This document shows positions 9,111 through 18,784 of a stretch of 64,000 bases of DNA, one piece after another. The notes beneath the pieces are model-generated. The model ran no database searches. It had not been told where the DNA came from and worked only from the letters and a program-made list of their open reading frames with translations. The stretch lies in contig NZ_JAUSBX010000087.1 in NCBI RefSeq assembly GCF_030651835.1, forward strand, positions 92,860 through 156,859, in the 5' to 3' direction. Made by a program: the position numbers and the translations under genes. This stretch comes from Methylicorpusculum sp. (GTDB lineage: Bacteria > Pseudomonadota > Gammaproteobacteria > Methylococcales > Methylomonadaceae). Position 1 is the first letter of the stretch, and each line of letters opens with the position of its first letter.

Positions 9111-10460
9111 TTATTGATCAGCCAGTAACTGAGCCAATTGCTGAATACTGGCATTCACATCAACAGGCTCATCAATTCCTTGTTGAAGAAAGTCCAAAAT
9201 AGCCGGCATTTTTTGTATCGCTCTGTCTATCTTTGGATTTGAACCGGGTTTATAAGCGCCGACATTGACCAAATCTCTGTTTTGTTGATAGGTCGAATAC
9301 AAGCTGCGTAATTCCCGCACCATTTTCAAATGGTCGTCGTCGACAATGTCGGTCAGCACCCGGCTGACCGACGCTTCAATATCGATGGCTGGAAAATGCC
9401 CGGCATCAGCCAATGCCCGGGTCAGAACAATATGACCATCCAAAACGCCCCGCGCCGAATCCGCCACCGGATCGTTATGATCATCGCCCTCGGTGAGCAC
9501 GGTATAAAAGGCGGTAATGGAACCACCCCCCTCATCACCGTTACCGGCTCTCTCCACTAAACGCGGAAGTTTGGCAAACACCGAAGGAGGATAACCCTTG
9601 GTTGCCGGCGGCTCATCGATAGCCAGCGCTATTTCCCGGTGCGCTTGCGCATATCGGGTCAATGAATCCATTAACAGCAGGACATCAAGCCCCTGGTCAC
9701 GAAAATATTCAGCTATGCTGGTCGCCAGCAGCGCGCCATTGGTCCGCATCAAGGGCGGGTAATCGGCCGGTGTTGCGACAACAACGGCGCGTTTCAAGCC
9801 ATCTTCACCCAAAATTTTCTGGACGAATTCATTTACCTCACGGCCCCGCTCACCAATCAGCCCCACTACAACAACATCGGCCGTCGTGAATTTTGTCATC
9901 ATGCCCAGCAGTACGCTTTTTCCGACCCCCGTGCCTGCGAATAAGCCCATCCTTTGCCCCCGACCAACGCATAACAGCGCATTGATAGCCCGGATGCCGA
10001 CATCCAAAGGCTCTCTAATCGGTTTTCTGCTGAGCGGATTGATAGGGATTCCCGTTAAAGAGACGCGTGCCTCGGTGATTAACGGCCCTTTATTATCCAG
10101 CGGATTGCCTGATCCATCCAGAACCCGACCCAGCAAATCGAAGCCTACTTTAGCCAATGATTCAACACCCAAGGGAATAACTCGGCAATCGGGTTCCAGA
10201 CCATGAGGATCGCCAATCGGCATAAGAAATATTTTCTCTCCGGCAAAACCCACAACCTCGGACGGTATCATGCGCCCGCTTTTTGTCTCGACCATACAAC
10301 GTGAACCAATAGGCGCTCTGCATCCAACCGCTTCCAGGGTTAAGCCCACCATCCGGGAAAGCTTCCCTTCAACAATCAGTTCGGGATGCTCCTGCAACCT
10401 TTCGCGATAAGGTTTTAAACGGTCCAACCAAATTTCGGAACGGTCTTCAAACAAGCTCAT
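9111..10460 (-). CDS. fliI: Flagellum-specific ATP synthase FliI
   Basis: FliI is the ATPase of the flagellar type III export apparatus, related to the F1 beta subunit. The Walker A motif AGTGVGKS is at about residues 175-182, Walker B is VLLLMDSLTRYA, and GERGREV follows the P-loop domain. Length (449) is normal. The start overlaps the fliH stop by 4 bases (ATGA type), so the two are translationally coupled. Confidence 0.98.
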   Translation of the reverse strand: MSLFEDRSEIWLDRLKPYRERLQEHPELIVEGKLSRMVGLTLEAVGCRAPIGSRCMVETKSGRMIPSEVVGFAGEKIFLMPIGDPHGLEPDCRVIPLGVESLAKVGFDLLGRVLDGSGNPLDNKGPLITEARVSLTGIPINPLSRKPIREPLDVGIRAINALLCVGRGQRMGLFAGTGVGKSVLLGMMTKFTTADVVVVGLIGERGREVNEFVQKILGEDGLKRAVVVATPADYPPLMRTNGALLATSIAEYFRDQGLDVLLLMDSLTRYAQAHREIALAIDEPPATKGYPPSVFAKLPRLVERAGNGDEGGGSITAFYTVLTEGDDHNDPVADSARGVLDGHIVLTRALADAGHFPAIDIEASVSRVLTDIVDDDHLKMVRELRSLYSTYQQNRDLVNVGAYKPGSNPKIDRAIQKMPAILDFLQQGIDEPVDVNASIQQLAQLLADQ

Positions 10461-11182
10461 GACTCTTCATCTCCGCTACGACCACCCCCCAGCACTTTGG
10501 CGACAACCGCCGAAACCCGCGATTCTATGGTCGCATCGACCCGCGACATTTCGGTATCAACTTTACAACCGCCCCGGGTGATCAGGGGATCTTCAATTAA
10601 AACCCAGGGTGGAGAGATTTCATCCAGCACTAATACAGTACGAACCAATTCCGCATCTGCGGGATGCAAGGTCAGTGTGATTTTCTGAGAGGCAACAGGC
10701 AAAATACCAACAGCCTCTCTGACCGCTGCAACAATTTGACCTGGGTCCATCTTGATTTCCCGGCGAATGATCTGAGTAGCCATGGTAATCGCCAACTTGA
10801 CCAGCTCGTTTTCTACCGCCTCATCCAGATTTTTCAACGGTTCACTGAGCAGTTCCATCACTTTGAATAATTCAGCAGCTTGATTGCTCAGAAGCTGAAA
10901 ATTTTCTTCATAACCTTTCTTCAGCCCTTCTTCGTAGCCTTTTTCTTGTCCCTCTTGATGGCCTTGAGCAAAGCCCTCTTCGTGTCCTTTGGCAAAAGCC
11001 TCTTCTTGAGCTTTTTCCTGCATTTGCTCAATTTCGCTGACCGTCATTAACGGCGATCGGCTGCTCTCCTGCTCTGCCTGCGGGTGTTCGTTCTCGCCTT
11101 CTGAAACATTGGGTAAGGCCCAAAGGCTCAGTAACTCGAGTTCTTCCTCAGAAAAACGGCCGCCGCTAGACAAGCTCATCAC
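10457..11182 (-). CDS. fliH: Flagellar assembly protein FliH
   Basis: FliH binds and regulates FliI and links it to the C-ring. The 241-residue protein shows the typical middle stretch of glycine repeats in a coiled-coil (GHEEGFAQGHQEGQEKGYEE at about residues 65-84). A conserved C-terminal domain (about 120-230) includes GGCKVDTEMSRVDATIE. The start overlaps fliG by 17 bases. Two adjacent ATGs (11182 and 11179) are possible starts. Confidence 0.95.
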   Translation of the reverse strand: MMSLSSGGRFSEEELELLSLWALPNVSEGENEHPQAEQESSRSPLMTVSEIEQMQEKAQEEAFAKGHEEGFAQGHQEGQEKGYEEGLKKGYEENFQLLSNQAAELFKVMELLSEPLKNLDEAVENELVKLAITMATQIIRREIKMDPGQIVAAVREAVGILPVASQKITLTLHPADAELVRTVLVLDEISPPWVLIEDPLITRGGCKVDTEMSRVDATIESRVSAVVAKVLGGGRSGDEES

Positions 11183-12170
11183 TGCCGCCGCCTAGCATAA
11201 TCTCGCCTGAGTCGGCCAGCTTTCTGGCAATAGCGAGAATTTCTTTTTGGGCCAATTCGACGTCGCTCAGCTTACTGGGCGGAGCGGCTTCAAGATCATC
11301 ACGGAGCATTTCGGCCGCACGTTTGGACATATTGCCGAATATTTTGTTTTTAAGCTTGTCATCGACGCCACGCAAGGCCAGCAATAGCTGATCAGTGGAT
11401 ACTTCGCGCAGCAATGTCTGAATGCCTCGGTCATCAACCTCCACCAAATCAGCAAAAACAAACATTTTGTCCTGGATTTGTTGAGCAAGATCAGCGCTGT
11501 TTTGGCCAATATCCTCCATGACTGTTTCACTGATTCCGCCATCCAAAAAGTTAAGGATATTAGCCACTGCATCGATACCGCCGATGGCTGAAAGCTTCAT
11601 AGCATCATTACCGGTCAGTTGTTTTTCCATGATTTCATCCAGTTCTCGAAGTGCGGCAGGTTGAATACCTTCCATCGTGGCTATTCTCATCAATATATCG
11701 GAACGCGTATTTTCAGGCAGCAGGCTTAAAACATCCGCTGCCAGATCGCTTTCCAGCAAAGTCAAAATAATGGCGATAATCTGAGGATGCTCCAGGCGAA
11801 TCAAATCTGCAATTGAACGGGTATCCATCCATTTCAACTGTTCGATACCTTTACTGTTGGCTCCGAGTAAAATTCTGTCGATAATGTTGCCGGCCTTATC
11901 GGCACCGAGTGCACCGGTCAACATATTCCGAATGTACTCATCCGAATTCAAGCCCAAACCGGTCTGACGCTTGACGGTGGTAATAAATTCTTCAAGAACC
12001 CCATCAACCATTTCCGGTGTAATTTCACTGAGGCCAGCCATGGTCGCGCCGATAATTTGAACTTCCTTGGGCCCCATATGCTTCAATACCGCGGCCGCCC
12101 TGTCCTCTCCAACTGCAAGTAATAGCAGGGATGCCCGTTGAGCATAGTTTAATGCGTTACTCTCAGCCAT
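11166..12170 (-). CDS. fliG: Flagellar motor switch protein FliG
   Basis: FliG forms the upper C-ring, couples to the MotAB stators and sets rotation direction. The 334-residue length fits. The torque-generating C-terminal domain (about 230-334) shows the charged helix region KNKIFGNMSKRAAEMLRDDL and ends in a typical tail. The middle domain has the EHPQ motif (LEHPQIIAIILTLL). It overlaps fliF by 8 bases at its start and fliH by 17 bases at its end. Confidence 0.98.
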   Translation of the reverse strand: MAESNALNYAQRASLLLLAVGEDRAAAVLKHMGPKEVQIIGATMAGLSEITPEMVDGVLEEFITTVKRQTGLGLNSDEYIRNMLTGALGADKAGNIIDRILLGANSKGIEQLKWMDTRSIADLIRLEHPQIIAIILTLLESDLAADVLSLLPENTRSDILMRIATMEGIQPAALRELDEIMEKQLTGNDAMKLSAIGGIDAVANILNFLDGGISETVMEDIGQNSADLAQQIQDKMFVFADLVEVDDRGIQTLLREVSTDQLLLALRGVDDKLKNKIFGNMSKRAAEMLRDDLEAAPPSKLSDVELAQKEILAIARKLADSGEIMLGGGSDELV

Positions 12171-13926
12171 CTTGTTTAATCCATACCTTAATGATTTGCG
12201 CTACCAGCATAGGATCTTCATCAACCAGTTTCTTGATATATTCCAGGCGTTTTTCATAACTTTGCGGCGCTTCCAGCAGCAACAAATCTTCGGTTTCGTC
12301 TGTTAATGCCCGCTGCTGCTGACTGTTTTCTTCACCGGCTGGAACCGCATAAGGAACACCGTTCTCATCAAAGGCCACCGTACCGCCCATCGCCTCAGCT
12401 TCAGCTCTTGCCATTGCCAGTGCTGCAGCTCTTTGTTCCTCTTCGGTTCTGGACACCAAGCCTCTCATTGTCGGTCTAAGTACAGCAAAGACCAGAAACA
12501 GGATCACTGCGACTGCGGCCAATTGTTTCATCAAGTCAATAAACCAAGGCTCATCCCATAAGTTGACAGCCGGTAAATCCTCGATTTCGTCAGGCGCTCT
12601 GAAGGCAACATTGGAAACGGTCACCTGATCTCCGCGGCTGGTGTCAAATCCTACAGCCTGCTTGATCAGATCATTGAAGCGATTAATTTCTTCTTGCGAA
12701 TAAGGTTGTGAAACCGGCTTTCCGTCTTCACCGCTAATGTAACGGTCATCGACGACCACGGCAACCGACAATCTTTTTAATTGAGCCGTTGCCAAGCGCG
12801 TATGCGTGATGGTTTTATCCAGCTCAAAATTTCGCGTTGCACTTTTGCTGGATGAAGATGGTTTTGAGGCACCGGATTCTGCTCCTGAACCTTCTGTCGC
12901 AATTTCAGGAGCAACACCAGTCGGGGGAGGCTGATTCGATAATGCACCAGGCACGCCTTGAACCGAATTGGTGGAATTCTCATCTTCACGCGTTTGTTCG
13001 CTGCGCAACGCGGGTAAATCAGGATTAAACATCTCCTGCGTTTTTTCAGTAACAGTGAAATCCACATCCGCTGAAATTTGGGTCCTGAAGCCGTTGGTGC
13101 CAACCAAGGGTGTCAAAATATTTTGAATTCGCTCCATCAAATGATCTTCAATGTCCTTCTTGTATTCAAATTGTTTTGAGTTGAGGGAATTATCCGAATC
13201 CGATGCCAGAGTGTTCAATAAACGGCCTTTCTGATCCACAACGGTAATTTGACCGGGCTCCATCATCGGAACGCTGGATGCTACTAAATGAATAATAGAT
13301 TCTATTTGCCCTTTATCCAAGGTGCGCCCCTGATACAGATTAACCATGACAGACGCACTGGGCTTTTTTTGTTTTCTGACAAATACGGACTGTTTAGGCA
13401 ATGCCAGAATGACTCGAGCAGACTTGACATTCTGAATAGCCATTATGGTACGGGCAATTTCGCCTTCCAATGCCCTTTGAAAGCGGATCTGCTCAACATT
13501 TTTGCTGGTTCCATAGCTTTGCTCCTGATCCAACAGTTCGTAGCCTAAACTGGTACTCCTGGGCAATCCCAACGCAGCCAGTTTGAGTTTGAGTTCACGG
13601 ATATCGGCAGTAGGCACCATAATTGCACCTGAACCGTTTTCCACCTTGAATTTGATGCCTTCCTTATCCAACACTTCAATAATTTCAGAAGCGTCTTTTT
13701 CGGCAATATCAGCAAATAACAGACTGTAAGAGGTCTCTTGTGACCAAAGAACAACGGCGATCGAAATAGCGATACTGAAAGCAAAACCCAATATCAAACC
13801 AATTTGACGAGGCATGCTTAAACCGGCAAAGCCCTTGATAAGCGGGTTAGCCTGTGTATTTGCGTTAGCTTCGCCAGTTTCCATGCTGGAGGCATTCACT
13901 ATATTATTTCCGTTATCTTCGCTCAT
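12163..13926 (-). CDS. fliF: Flagellar MS-ring protein FliF
   Basis: FliF builds the MS ring, the base of the flagellum in the inner membrane. The 587-residue protein has a first membrane helix (about 42-64, GLILGFAFSIAISIAVVLW) and a periplasmic YscJ/FliF domain. A low-complexity Ser/Pro region (about 310-365) comes before the second helix (about 478-495). The C-terminal tail that binds FliG follows. It is separated from fliE by 17 bases. Confidence 0.98.
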   Translation of the reverse strand: MSEDNGNNIVNASSMETGEANANTQANPLIKGFAGLSMPRQIGLILGFAFSIAISIAVVLWSQETSYSLLFADIAEKDASEIIEVLDKEGIKFKVENGSGAIMVPTADIRELKLKLAALGLPRSTSLGYELLDQEQSYGTSKNVEQIRFQRALEGEIARTIMAIQNVKSARVILALPKQSVFVRKQKKPSASVMVNLYQGRTLDKGQIESIIHLVASSVPMMEPGQITVVDQKGRLLNTLASDSDNSLNSKQFEYKKDIEDHLMERIQNILTPLVGTNGFRTQISADVDFTVTEKTQEMFNPDLPALRSEQTREDENSTNSVQGVPGALSNQPPPTGVAPEIATEGSGAESGASKPSSSSKSATRNFELDKTITHTRLATAQLKRLSVAVVVDDRYISGEDGKPVSQPYSQEEINRFNDLIKQAVGFDTSRGDQVTVSNVAFRAPDEIEDLPAVNLWDEPWFIDLMKQLAAVAVILFLVFAVLRPTMRGLVSRTEEEQRAAALAMARAEAEAMGGTVAFDENGVPYAVPAGEENSQQQRALTDETEDLLLLEAPQSYEKRLEYIKKLVDEDPMLVAQIIKVWIKQDG

Positions 13927-13943
13927 GGCCTTTTAATCGCTAT

Positions 13944-14261
13944 TTACATCGGCATATTCATAACGTCTTTATAAGCATCGACCAGTTTGTTTCTGACCTG
14001 GACCATGGCTTGAAAAGAGACGCTGGCCTTTTGCATTGAAATCATGACTTCCGCTAGGCTGGCATCGGATTCACCGGTTTCAAAAGCAGTTGCCATTTTG
14101 TTTGAGGTGGATTGAGCATCATTGACCGAGTCAATTGACTGTTTCAGTAGCGATGCAAAATCAGGTTGATCCGTTTTTTGGATTTCACTGGGCTTGTTTC
14201 CGGCCTCGATTGACATGGACCGCATCTGGGCCAGTACTTGTGTGATATTCATATCGCTCAT
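13944..14261 (-). CDS. fliE: Flagellar hook-basal body protein FliE
   Basis: FliE links the MS ring to the proximal rod. I chose the ATG at 14261 (MSDMNITQVLAQ) over the in-frame GTG at 14273, because a GAGG ribosome site lies 8 bases before the ATG. The 105-residue size fits. The C-terminus FQAMVQVRNKLVDAYKDVMNMPM is the conserved FliE end. It is the first gene of the basal-body operon, preceded by a sigma-54 promoter. Confidence 0.97.
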   Translation of the reverse strand: MSDMNITQVLAQMRSMSIEAGNKPSEIQKTDQPDFASLLKQSIDSVNDAQSTSNKMATAFETGESDASLAEVMISMQKASVSFQAMVQVRNKLVDAYKDVMNMPM

Positions 14262-14296
14262 GGGAGACCTCACTTGTTTTTGACACTATAGATCAA

Positions 14297-14312
14297 AGCA
14301 ATTACCAAGCCA
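14297..14312 (-). promoter_or_regulatory. Sigma-54 promoter of the fliE operon
   Basis: Read on the minus strand, TGGCTTGGTAATTGCT has the GG-N10-GC spacing of -24/-12 promoters and an exact TTGCT -12 element. It lies in the 54-bp gap between fleR and fliE, with a predicted start site about 25 bases before the fliE start codon. This matches class III control by FleR-type activators. Confidence 0.8.
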
Positions 14313-14315
14313 GTC

Positions 14316-15692
14316 TCAACAAGGAATAACGACACCGGATTCTTTCATCCTCGCCAATTTATAGCGCAAGGTTCTTGGGCTGATACCCAGTTTTTCAGCG
14401 GTGTTTTTCCGGCTGCCTTGCTCGTTCTGCAAGGTATTGAGTATCACTTTTTCTTCGGTGGATCTGACTTCATCATCCAATCCGCCTGAAGAACGCAACT
14501 CCGCATCATCAAGCGACGATGCCCGAAGAGGCTCTCTGGCAGGCCTGTCTGGGTTAAACGCATGGCCCTCCTCGAACATCAAATCGTCAACTTTGATCGA
14601 TTCGCCAGATTTTAATATCAACGCGCGCTGCACGACATTTTCCAGCTCCCTTACATTTCCCGGCCAGGAATACGCTTGTAATTTGGCGGCGGCTGCTGCA
14701 TCAAAATCCGGCAAATTGCCTGATTGGCCGCCATGACGGCGCAATAATTCTATTGCCAGCGGCAAAATATCGCCGGGACGTTCTCTTAACGCCGGAATTT
14801 TTATTGGAAAAACACTGAGGCGATAATATAAATCTTCGCGAAACTCGCCTTGCTCGACTTTTTGTTTCAGGGTTTGATTAGTCGCCGCCAAAAATCTGAC
14901 AGTCAGCGGTATTTTCTTTTGACTGCCTATCCGTTCGACTTCTTTTTCCTGGAGTACGCGTAATAATTTCGCCTGCAGGCCGATATCCATCTCGGCAATC
15001 TCATCCAGCAACAATGTGCCGTTTTGAGCTTGTTCGAATTTGCCAGGCATCGATTGCAAAGCGCCGGTAAACGCTCCTTTTTCATAACCGAACAGCATGG
15101 CTTCCAGCATGGATTCCGGGATGGCCGCACAGTTTATGGCAACAAAAGGTCCTTGATTATAAAGGGAATGATCATGAATATAACGCGCAATGACTTCCTT
15201 ACCTACGCCGCTCTCCCCTTGCAGCAATACGGTTACATCCGATTTGGAAACCCGGGTGATTAATTCATAAAGTTTTGCCATGCCCTGATCCTGAACAATC
15301 TGGTCATTGGCTGCCGCAGGATTTGCAGCAACGAATTCTTTGACTTTATTGACCAGACTCAAGGCATCGAATGGCTTGATCAGATAATCCACCGCGCCCG
15401 CCTGAATCGCAGCCACCGCTTTTGGTATCGTGCCGTATGCCGTCATCAGGACCAACGGAGTACCTTTATGCTTGACCTGCATATTTTGTAATAATTGAAA
15501 GCCGTCCATCACAGGCATCTGCACGTCACTGACCACTAAATGAAAGCGGTTTTCAGCAAGTTTGGCCATCGCATCCGTCCCATTACCGGCCGCCAAAACA
15601 GAATAACCTTCGATTTCCAGCGTGTCGCACAAAGCTTCGCATAACGCTTTGTCATCTTCTACGATTAAAACATCATACGAATTCATACCCAT
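14316..15692 (-). CDS. fleR: Sigma-54-dependent flagellar response regulator FleR/FlrC
   Basis: FleR, phosphorylated by FleS, activates sigma-54 promoters of basal-body and hook genes. The 458-residue protein has a receiver domain with the phospho-acceptor Asp56 (VVSDVQMP). The AAA+ domain has Walker A GESGVGKE (159-166) and the sigma-54 contact loop GAFTGA (206-211). It ends in a Fis-type helix-turn-helix (NTAEKLGISPRTLRYKL). Its start overlaps the fleS stop by 10 bases. A second ATG two codons in (15686) is also possible. Confidence 0.95.
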   Translation of the reverse strand: MGMNSYDVLIVEDDKALCEALCDTLEIEGYSVLAAGNGTDAMAKLAENRFHLVVSDVQMPVMDGFQLLQNMQVKHKGTPLVLMTAYGTIPKAVAAIQAGAVDYLIKPFDALSLVNKVKEFVAANPAAANDQIVQDQGMAKLYELITRVSKSDVTVLLQGESGVGKEVIARYIHDHSLYNQGPFVAINCAAIPESMLEAMLFGYEKGAFTGALQSMPGKFEQAQNGTLLLDEIAEMDIGLQAKLLRVLQEKEVERIGSQKKIPLTVRFLAATNQTLKQKVEQGEFREDLYYRLSVFPIKIPALRERPGDILPLAIELLRRHGGQSGNLPDFDAAAAAKLQAYSWPGNVRELENVVQRALILKSGESIKVDDLMFEEGHAFNPDRPAREPLRASSLDDAELRSSGGLDDEVRSTEEKVILNTLQNEQGSRKNTAEKLGISPRTLRYKLARMKESGVVIPC

Positions 15693-16909
15693 TCTCCTGA
15701 CTGAACTTCGGCTTCAAAAAAACCACTGGGCAATATTGACCAGCGCTCGGCATGGACCGGTATAGAGAACGCAAAGCGAGACCCTTCACCAAGTACCGAT
15801 TGACAATCCACCGAACCGCCATGAGCTTTGGCCACCGTTTCAACAACAGCCAGGCCCAATCCGGTACCGCTTATTTTTGTCGTATAAAAAGGCTCAAAAA
15901 CTCTCTTTCGATGCTCTTCGGTCATACCCGCCCCATCGTCCGTTACGGTAAAACAAACAAAATCAGCTTCATTCATTGACACATCCAGACTGATATTGCC
16001 TTCTGAACCGCAGACCTCTATTGCATTATTCAATAAATTAACGACAGCACCTCGCAGCGCATCTTCGTTGCCTTTGATGGTTTCCACGTCCACCTGATGA
16101 GTCAGTTTGAAATTAATGGCTGAGGAGAGGGACTTTTCTCGCAGTGTCTCTTCAACTTGCGCCAAAAAATCGCTTAAACAGAACGTCTCCATCGTCAGAC
16201 GGCCTTCTTTCGCATACATCAACATATCGCTGATCTGCCTGTCCAAATAATGCAACCTTTCCACCAGGGTATTAGAAAATCGTTGCCGCTTGCTTTCATC
16301 CAGAGTGGGTTTAGTCAGGTGGGATGCATACAGAACTGCGGTCGATAAAGGCGTGCGTAATTGATGAGCCATACGCGCAACCATTTCCCCCATGGCCGAC
16401 AAATGCTTTTGTTGATTAACAGTGTCCTGTAAACCACGCATTTCGGTCACATCGGACAGCAAAATAAGTTGACCGGAATTATTGTTCAATTGACTCTGGC
16501 TAAGACTGACGCGCCTTCCGTCTGGTAATTGAAGCTCGTGAGGATTGTCGAATAACGCTAAAAGCCGTTGCTTCAGGATTTCGTTCCATGTCCGGCCCAG
16601 CAAGGGTTCTCCCAAAAAACTCAACGCCACCGCGTTGAAATCGACAATACGCCCGTTTGAATCCAGTACGATGATTCCGGCCGGGAGCGCCGCGAGAATC
16701 TGCTGCAGCCGATCCGCAATTTTTTCGTTTTCAATCAGCGTCTTTAGCCGGTCACTTCTGGCCTGAACGAGTTCTGTCCGCAGCTTTTCGACCTGCTTTT
16801 CCAGGCTTTGATAGGAATCAGCCAGATTTTCCGATAGCTCATTAAAGATTCTAAAGGCATCTGCCAGCTGTTCGGTTTTATGTGATGAAAGATTTGATGA
16901 GGTTTGCAT
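15683..16909 (-). CDS. fleS: Flagellar sensor histidine kinase FleS/FlrB
   Basis: FleS phosphorylates FleR. The protein (408 residues) is cytoplasmic with no membrane helix. It has an N-terminal coiled-coil (about 30-65), a PAS domain (about 65-160), and the dimerisation helix with His182 in ARMAHQLRTPLS. The ATPase domain carries N (NLLNNAIEV), G1 (DDGAGM) and G2 (GTGLGLAV) boxes. It is translationally coupled to fleR. A miniature element separates it from fleQ upstream. Confidence 0.95.
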   Translation of the reverse strand: MQTSSNLSSHKTEQLADAFRIFNELSENLADSYQSLEKQVEKLRTELVQARSDRLKTLIENEKIADRLQQILAALPAGIIVLDSNGRIVDFNAVALSFLGEPLLGRTWNEILKQRLLALFDNPHELQLPDGRRVSLSQSQLNNNSGQLILLSDVTEMRGLQDTVNQQKHLSAMGEMVARMAHQLRTPLSTAVLYASHLTKPTLDESKRQRFSNTLVERLHYLDRQISDMLMYAKEGRLTMETFCLSDFLAQVEETLREKSLSSAINFKLTHQVDVETIKGNEDALRGAVVNLLNNAIEVCGSEGNISLDVSMNEADFVCFTVTDDGAGMTEEHRKRVFEPFYTTKISGTGLGLAVVETVAKAHGGSVDCQSVLGEGSRFAFSIPVHAERWSILPSGFFEAEVQSGEWV

Positions 16910-16943
16910 ATCCGATCGTCCGTAAAATGACGATCAAAGATCA

Positions 16944-16960
16944 TGCGAATTTAATACCAA
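16944..16960 (-). promoter_or_regulatory. Possible sigma-54 promoter of fleSR
   Basis: On the minus strand TTGGTATTAAATTCGCA has GG-N10-GC spacing about 35 bases before the fleS start. The -12 part (TTCGC rather than TTTGC/TTGC) is imperfect, so this is a weak candidate. FleQ-dependent sigma-54 control of fleSR is known in Pseudomonas and would fit. Confidence 0.35.
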
Positions 16961-17113
16961 GTGCTATTTAAGCTATAAAAGACAAGCAATTGAGGGAATG
17001 TAACCCGGTGGTAAGCGTCAAGAATTTGTTACTGAAGTTTCCCACTAATTTCAAAAACGGACTGTCATTATGCTTGAGCCACATGAATTATCGATAGGGT
17101 ATGTGCGTAAACG

Positions 17114-17274
17114 CAGCAATTCTCAATTTGAAGGAAAAAAGGGCTGGGAAGCTTTTCGAGAATGTCGGCAGCAGGGATGCTGCCGTCAAGACCCCAATGA
17201 GGGGTTTACGGCGTTCCTCGAAAGGCTTTTCCCAGCCCAAAGTGACGCTGAAAATATCAAACTGGGAATTGCTG
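17114..17274 (+). mobile_element. Miniature inverted-repeat element, family A, copy 2
   Basis: This 161-bp copy starts CAGCAATTCTCAATTTGA and ends TCAAACTGGGAATTGCTG, an 18-bp terminal inverted repeat with two mismatches. The inner foldback pairs GGGCTGGGAAGCTTTTCGAG with its counterpart before the right end. No 9-bp target duplication remains (GCGTAAACG on the left, GGGTATTAC on the right). It lies between fleQ and fleS, so it may affect how far fleQ transcripts read into fleSR. Small frames inside it are artefacts. Confidence 0.88.
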
Positions 17275-17320
17275 GGGTATTACTTTGATTTGATTAAAAA
17301 GGCCTGATTATGACTAAGTA

Positions 17321-18784
17321 TTACCGCTGTAAATCATACTTGCGTAATTTTTCAACCAATGTCGTTCTTTGCATTTTCAATAACTTGGCGGCATGGGCGA
17401 CGACACCGTTAGATTCGGCAAGCGCTTGTCGTATCAAATCGCTTTCCATATCGTTGAGGTATTCTTTCAGGTCAATTCCCTCTTCCGGCAAATTCACCGA
17501 TCCTGAGCCCGACATCACTGGCACTGCGGACTTGGCTGCTTCTAAAATCGGGGTAACTTCCAGCAATGAAAATCTAAAGTTCTCAGGTACTTCGTATTGC
17601 TGAAATTTTTCGGGTAGATCGGAAGCATCAACCAACCCCTTAGGAAAAATGATCGCCATTCGCTCTATCAGATTTGCAAGTTCTCTTACGTTACCAGGCC
17701 AATCATGCTGCATCAAAACGGCCAACGCAGCGTCGGTCAAGCGAACTGATCCCCGGCCATCATTTTCCAGGCGATGGATTAGATCTTTTACCAAAATGGG
17801 GATATCTTCTTTGCGTTCTCTTAATGCGGGCACTTCAATGGGGAAGACATTAAGCCGGTAAAATAAATCTTCACGAAAGCGGTTTGATGCAATTTCTCCC
17901 TCAAGCTTTCGATGCGTGGCCGCAATAATTCTGACATCACATTGAATGGTCCTATTGCTGCCGACTCTTTCAAATGACCGCTCTTGCAAGACACGTAAAA
18001 GCTTGACCTGCATAGGCATGGGCATATCGCCGATTTCATCGAGGAACAAGCTACCGCCTTCGGCCAATTCAAATCGGCCTTGGCGAGAACTTAACGCGCC
18101 GGTAAAAGCACCTTTTTCGTGACCAAACAACTCACTTTCCAGTAATTCTCCTGGAATGGCTCCGCAATTAACCGGCACAAAAGGGCGATTCGCTCTGGCG
18201 GATGAATCATGCAGGGTTCTTGCTACCACTTCCTTGCCGGTACCGGATTCTCCCAGAATTAATACGGTTGCATCAGAATCAGCGACCTGACTGATCAGCT
18301 TGGAGACTTGAATGATGCCGGAACTGTTGCCTCTAAGACGCGGTTTGTTGGTTAATCTTCTATCATAGACTCGACGGTCCAGTTGATGCCTTCTAGCGAC
18401 CTGTTGTTCCTGCGTCAACGGCAACCTGTCGAGTACCCGCTTAAAATCAGGATAAATCAACGGCCAATCCAGCGTCTGATTAACCATCGTGTCCACACTT
18501 GAGGACAGATTGACCGGCTCCCCTGCCTTTTTAAGCAGAATGATGATTTTTTTCTCATTCTTATCGATGATGGATCTGATCACCAGGGCCTGCTTATCAA
18601 TACCGTTGCCAATAAAAACAGCGGCACAATCATAAACTTTTTGATCCAGGACTTCGGAAAAATCTCCGGACGAAGAAACGCAAACTTCAAACTCCATAAA
18701 CGTAAGTATTGTTATGAATTCTTGAATCCTGGAATGCTCATCATCAATTAACCAAATGCAAGGCCAAGCCATAGATTTACTCAT
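17321..18784 (-). CDS. fleQ: Master flagellar regulator FleQ/FlrA (sigma-54 enhancer-binding protein)
   Basis: FleQ heads the flagellar hierarchy with sigma-54, and in Pseudomonas it also binds c-di-GMP to control matrix genes. The 487-residue protein has a divergent N-terminal receiver-like domain in which the usual phospho-acceptor aspartate is absent (AAVFIGNG region), as is normal for FleQ. An AAA+ domain has Walker A GESGTGKE (178-185) and GAFTGA (225-230). A Fis-type helix-turn-helix closes it. The LRGNSSG and RRVYDRR stretch before the P-loop resembles the c-di-GMP-contacting region of FleQ. Confidence 0.93.
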   Translation of the reverse strand: MSKSMAWPCIWLIDDEHSRIQEFITILTFMEFEVCVSSSGDFSEVLDQKVYDCAAVFIGNGIDKQALVIRSIIDKNEKKIIILLKKAGEPVNLSSSVDTMVNQTLDWPLIYPDFKRVLDRLPLTQEQQVARRHQLDRRVYDRRLTNKPRLRGNSSGIIQVSKLISQVADSDATVLILGESGTGKEVVARTLHDSSARANRPFVPVNCGAIPGELLESELFGHEKGAFTGALSSRQGRFELAEGGSLFLDEIGDMPMPMQVKLLRVLQERSFERVGSNRTIQCDVRIIAATHRKLEGEIASNRFREDLFYRLNVFPIEVPALRERKEDIPILVKDLIHRLENDGRGSVRLTDAALAVLMQHDWPGNVRELANLIERMAIIFPKGLVDASDLPEKFQQYEVPENFRFSLLEVTPILEAAKSAVPVMSGSGSVNLPEEGIDLKEYLNDMESDLIRQALAESNGVVAHAAKLLKMQRTTLVEKLRKYDLQR

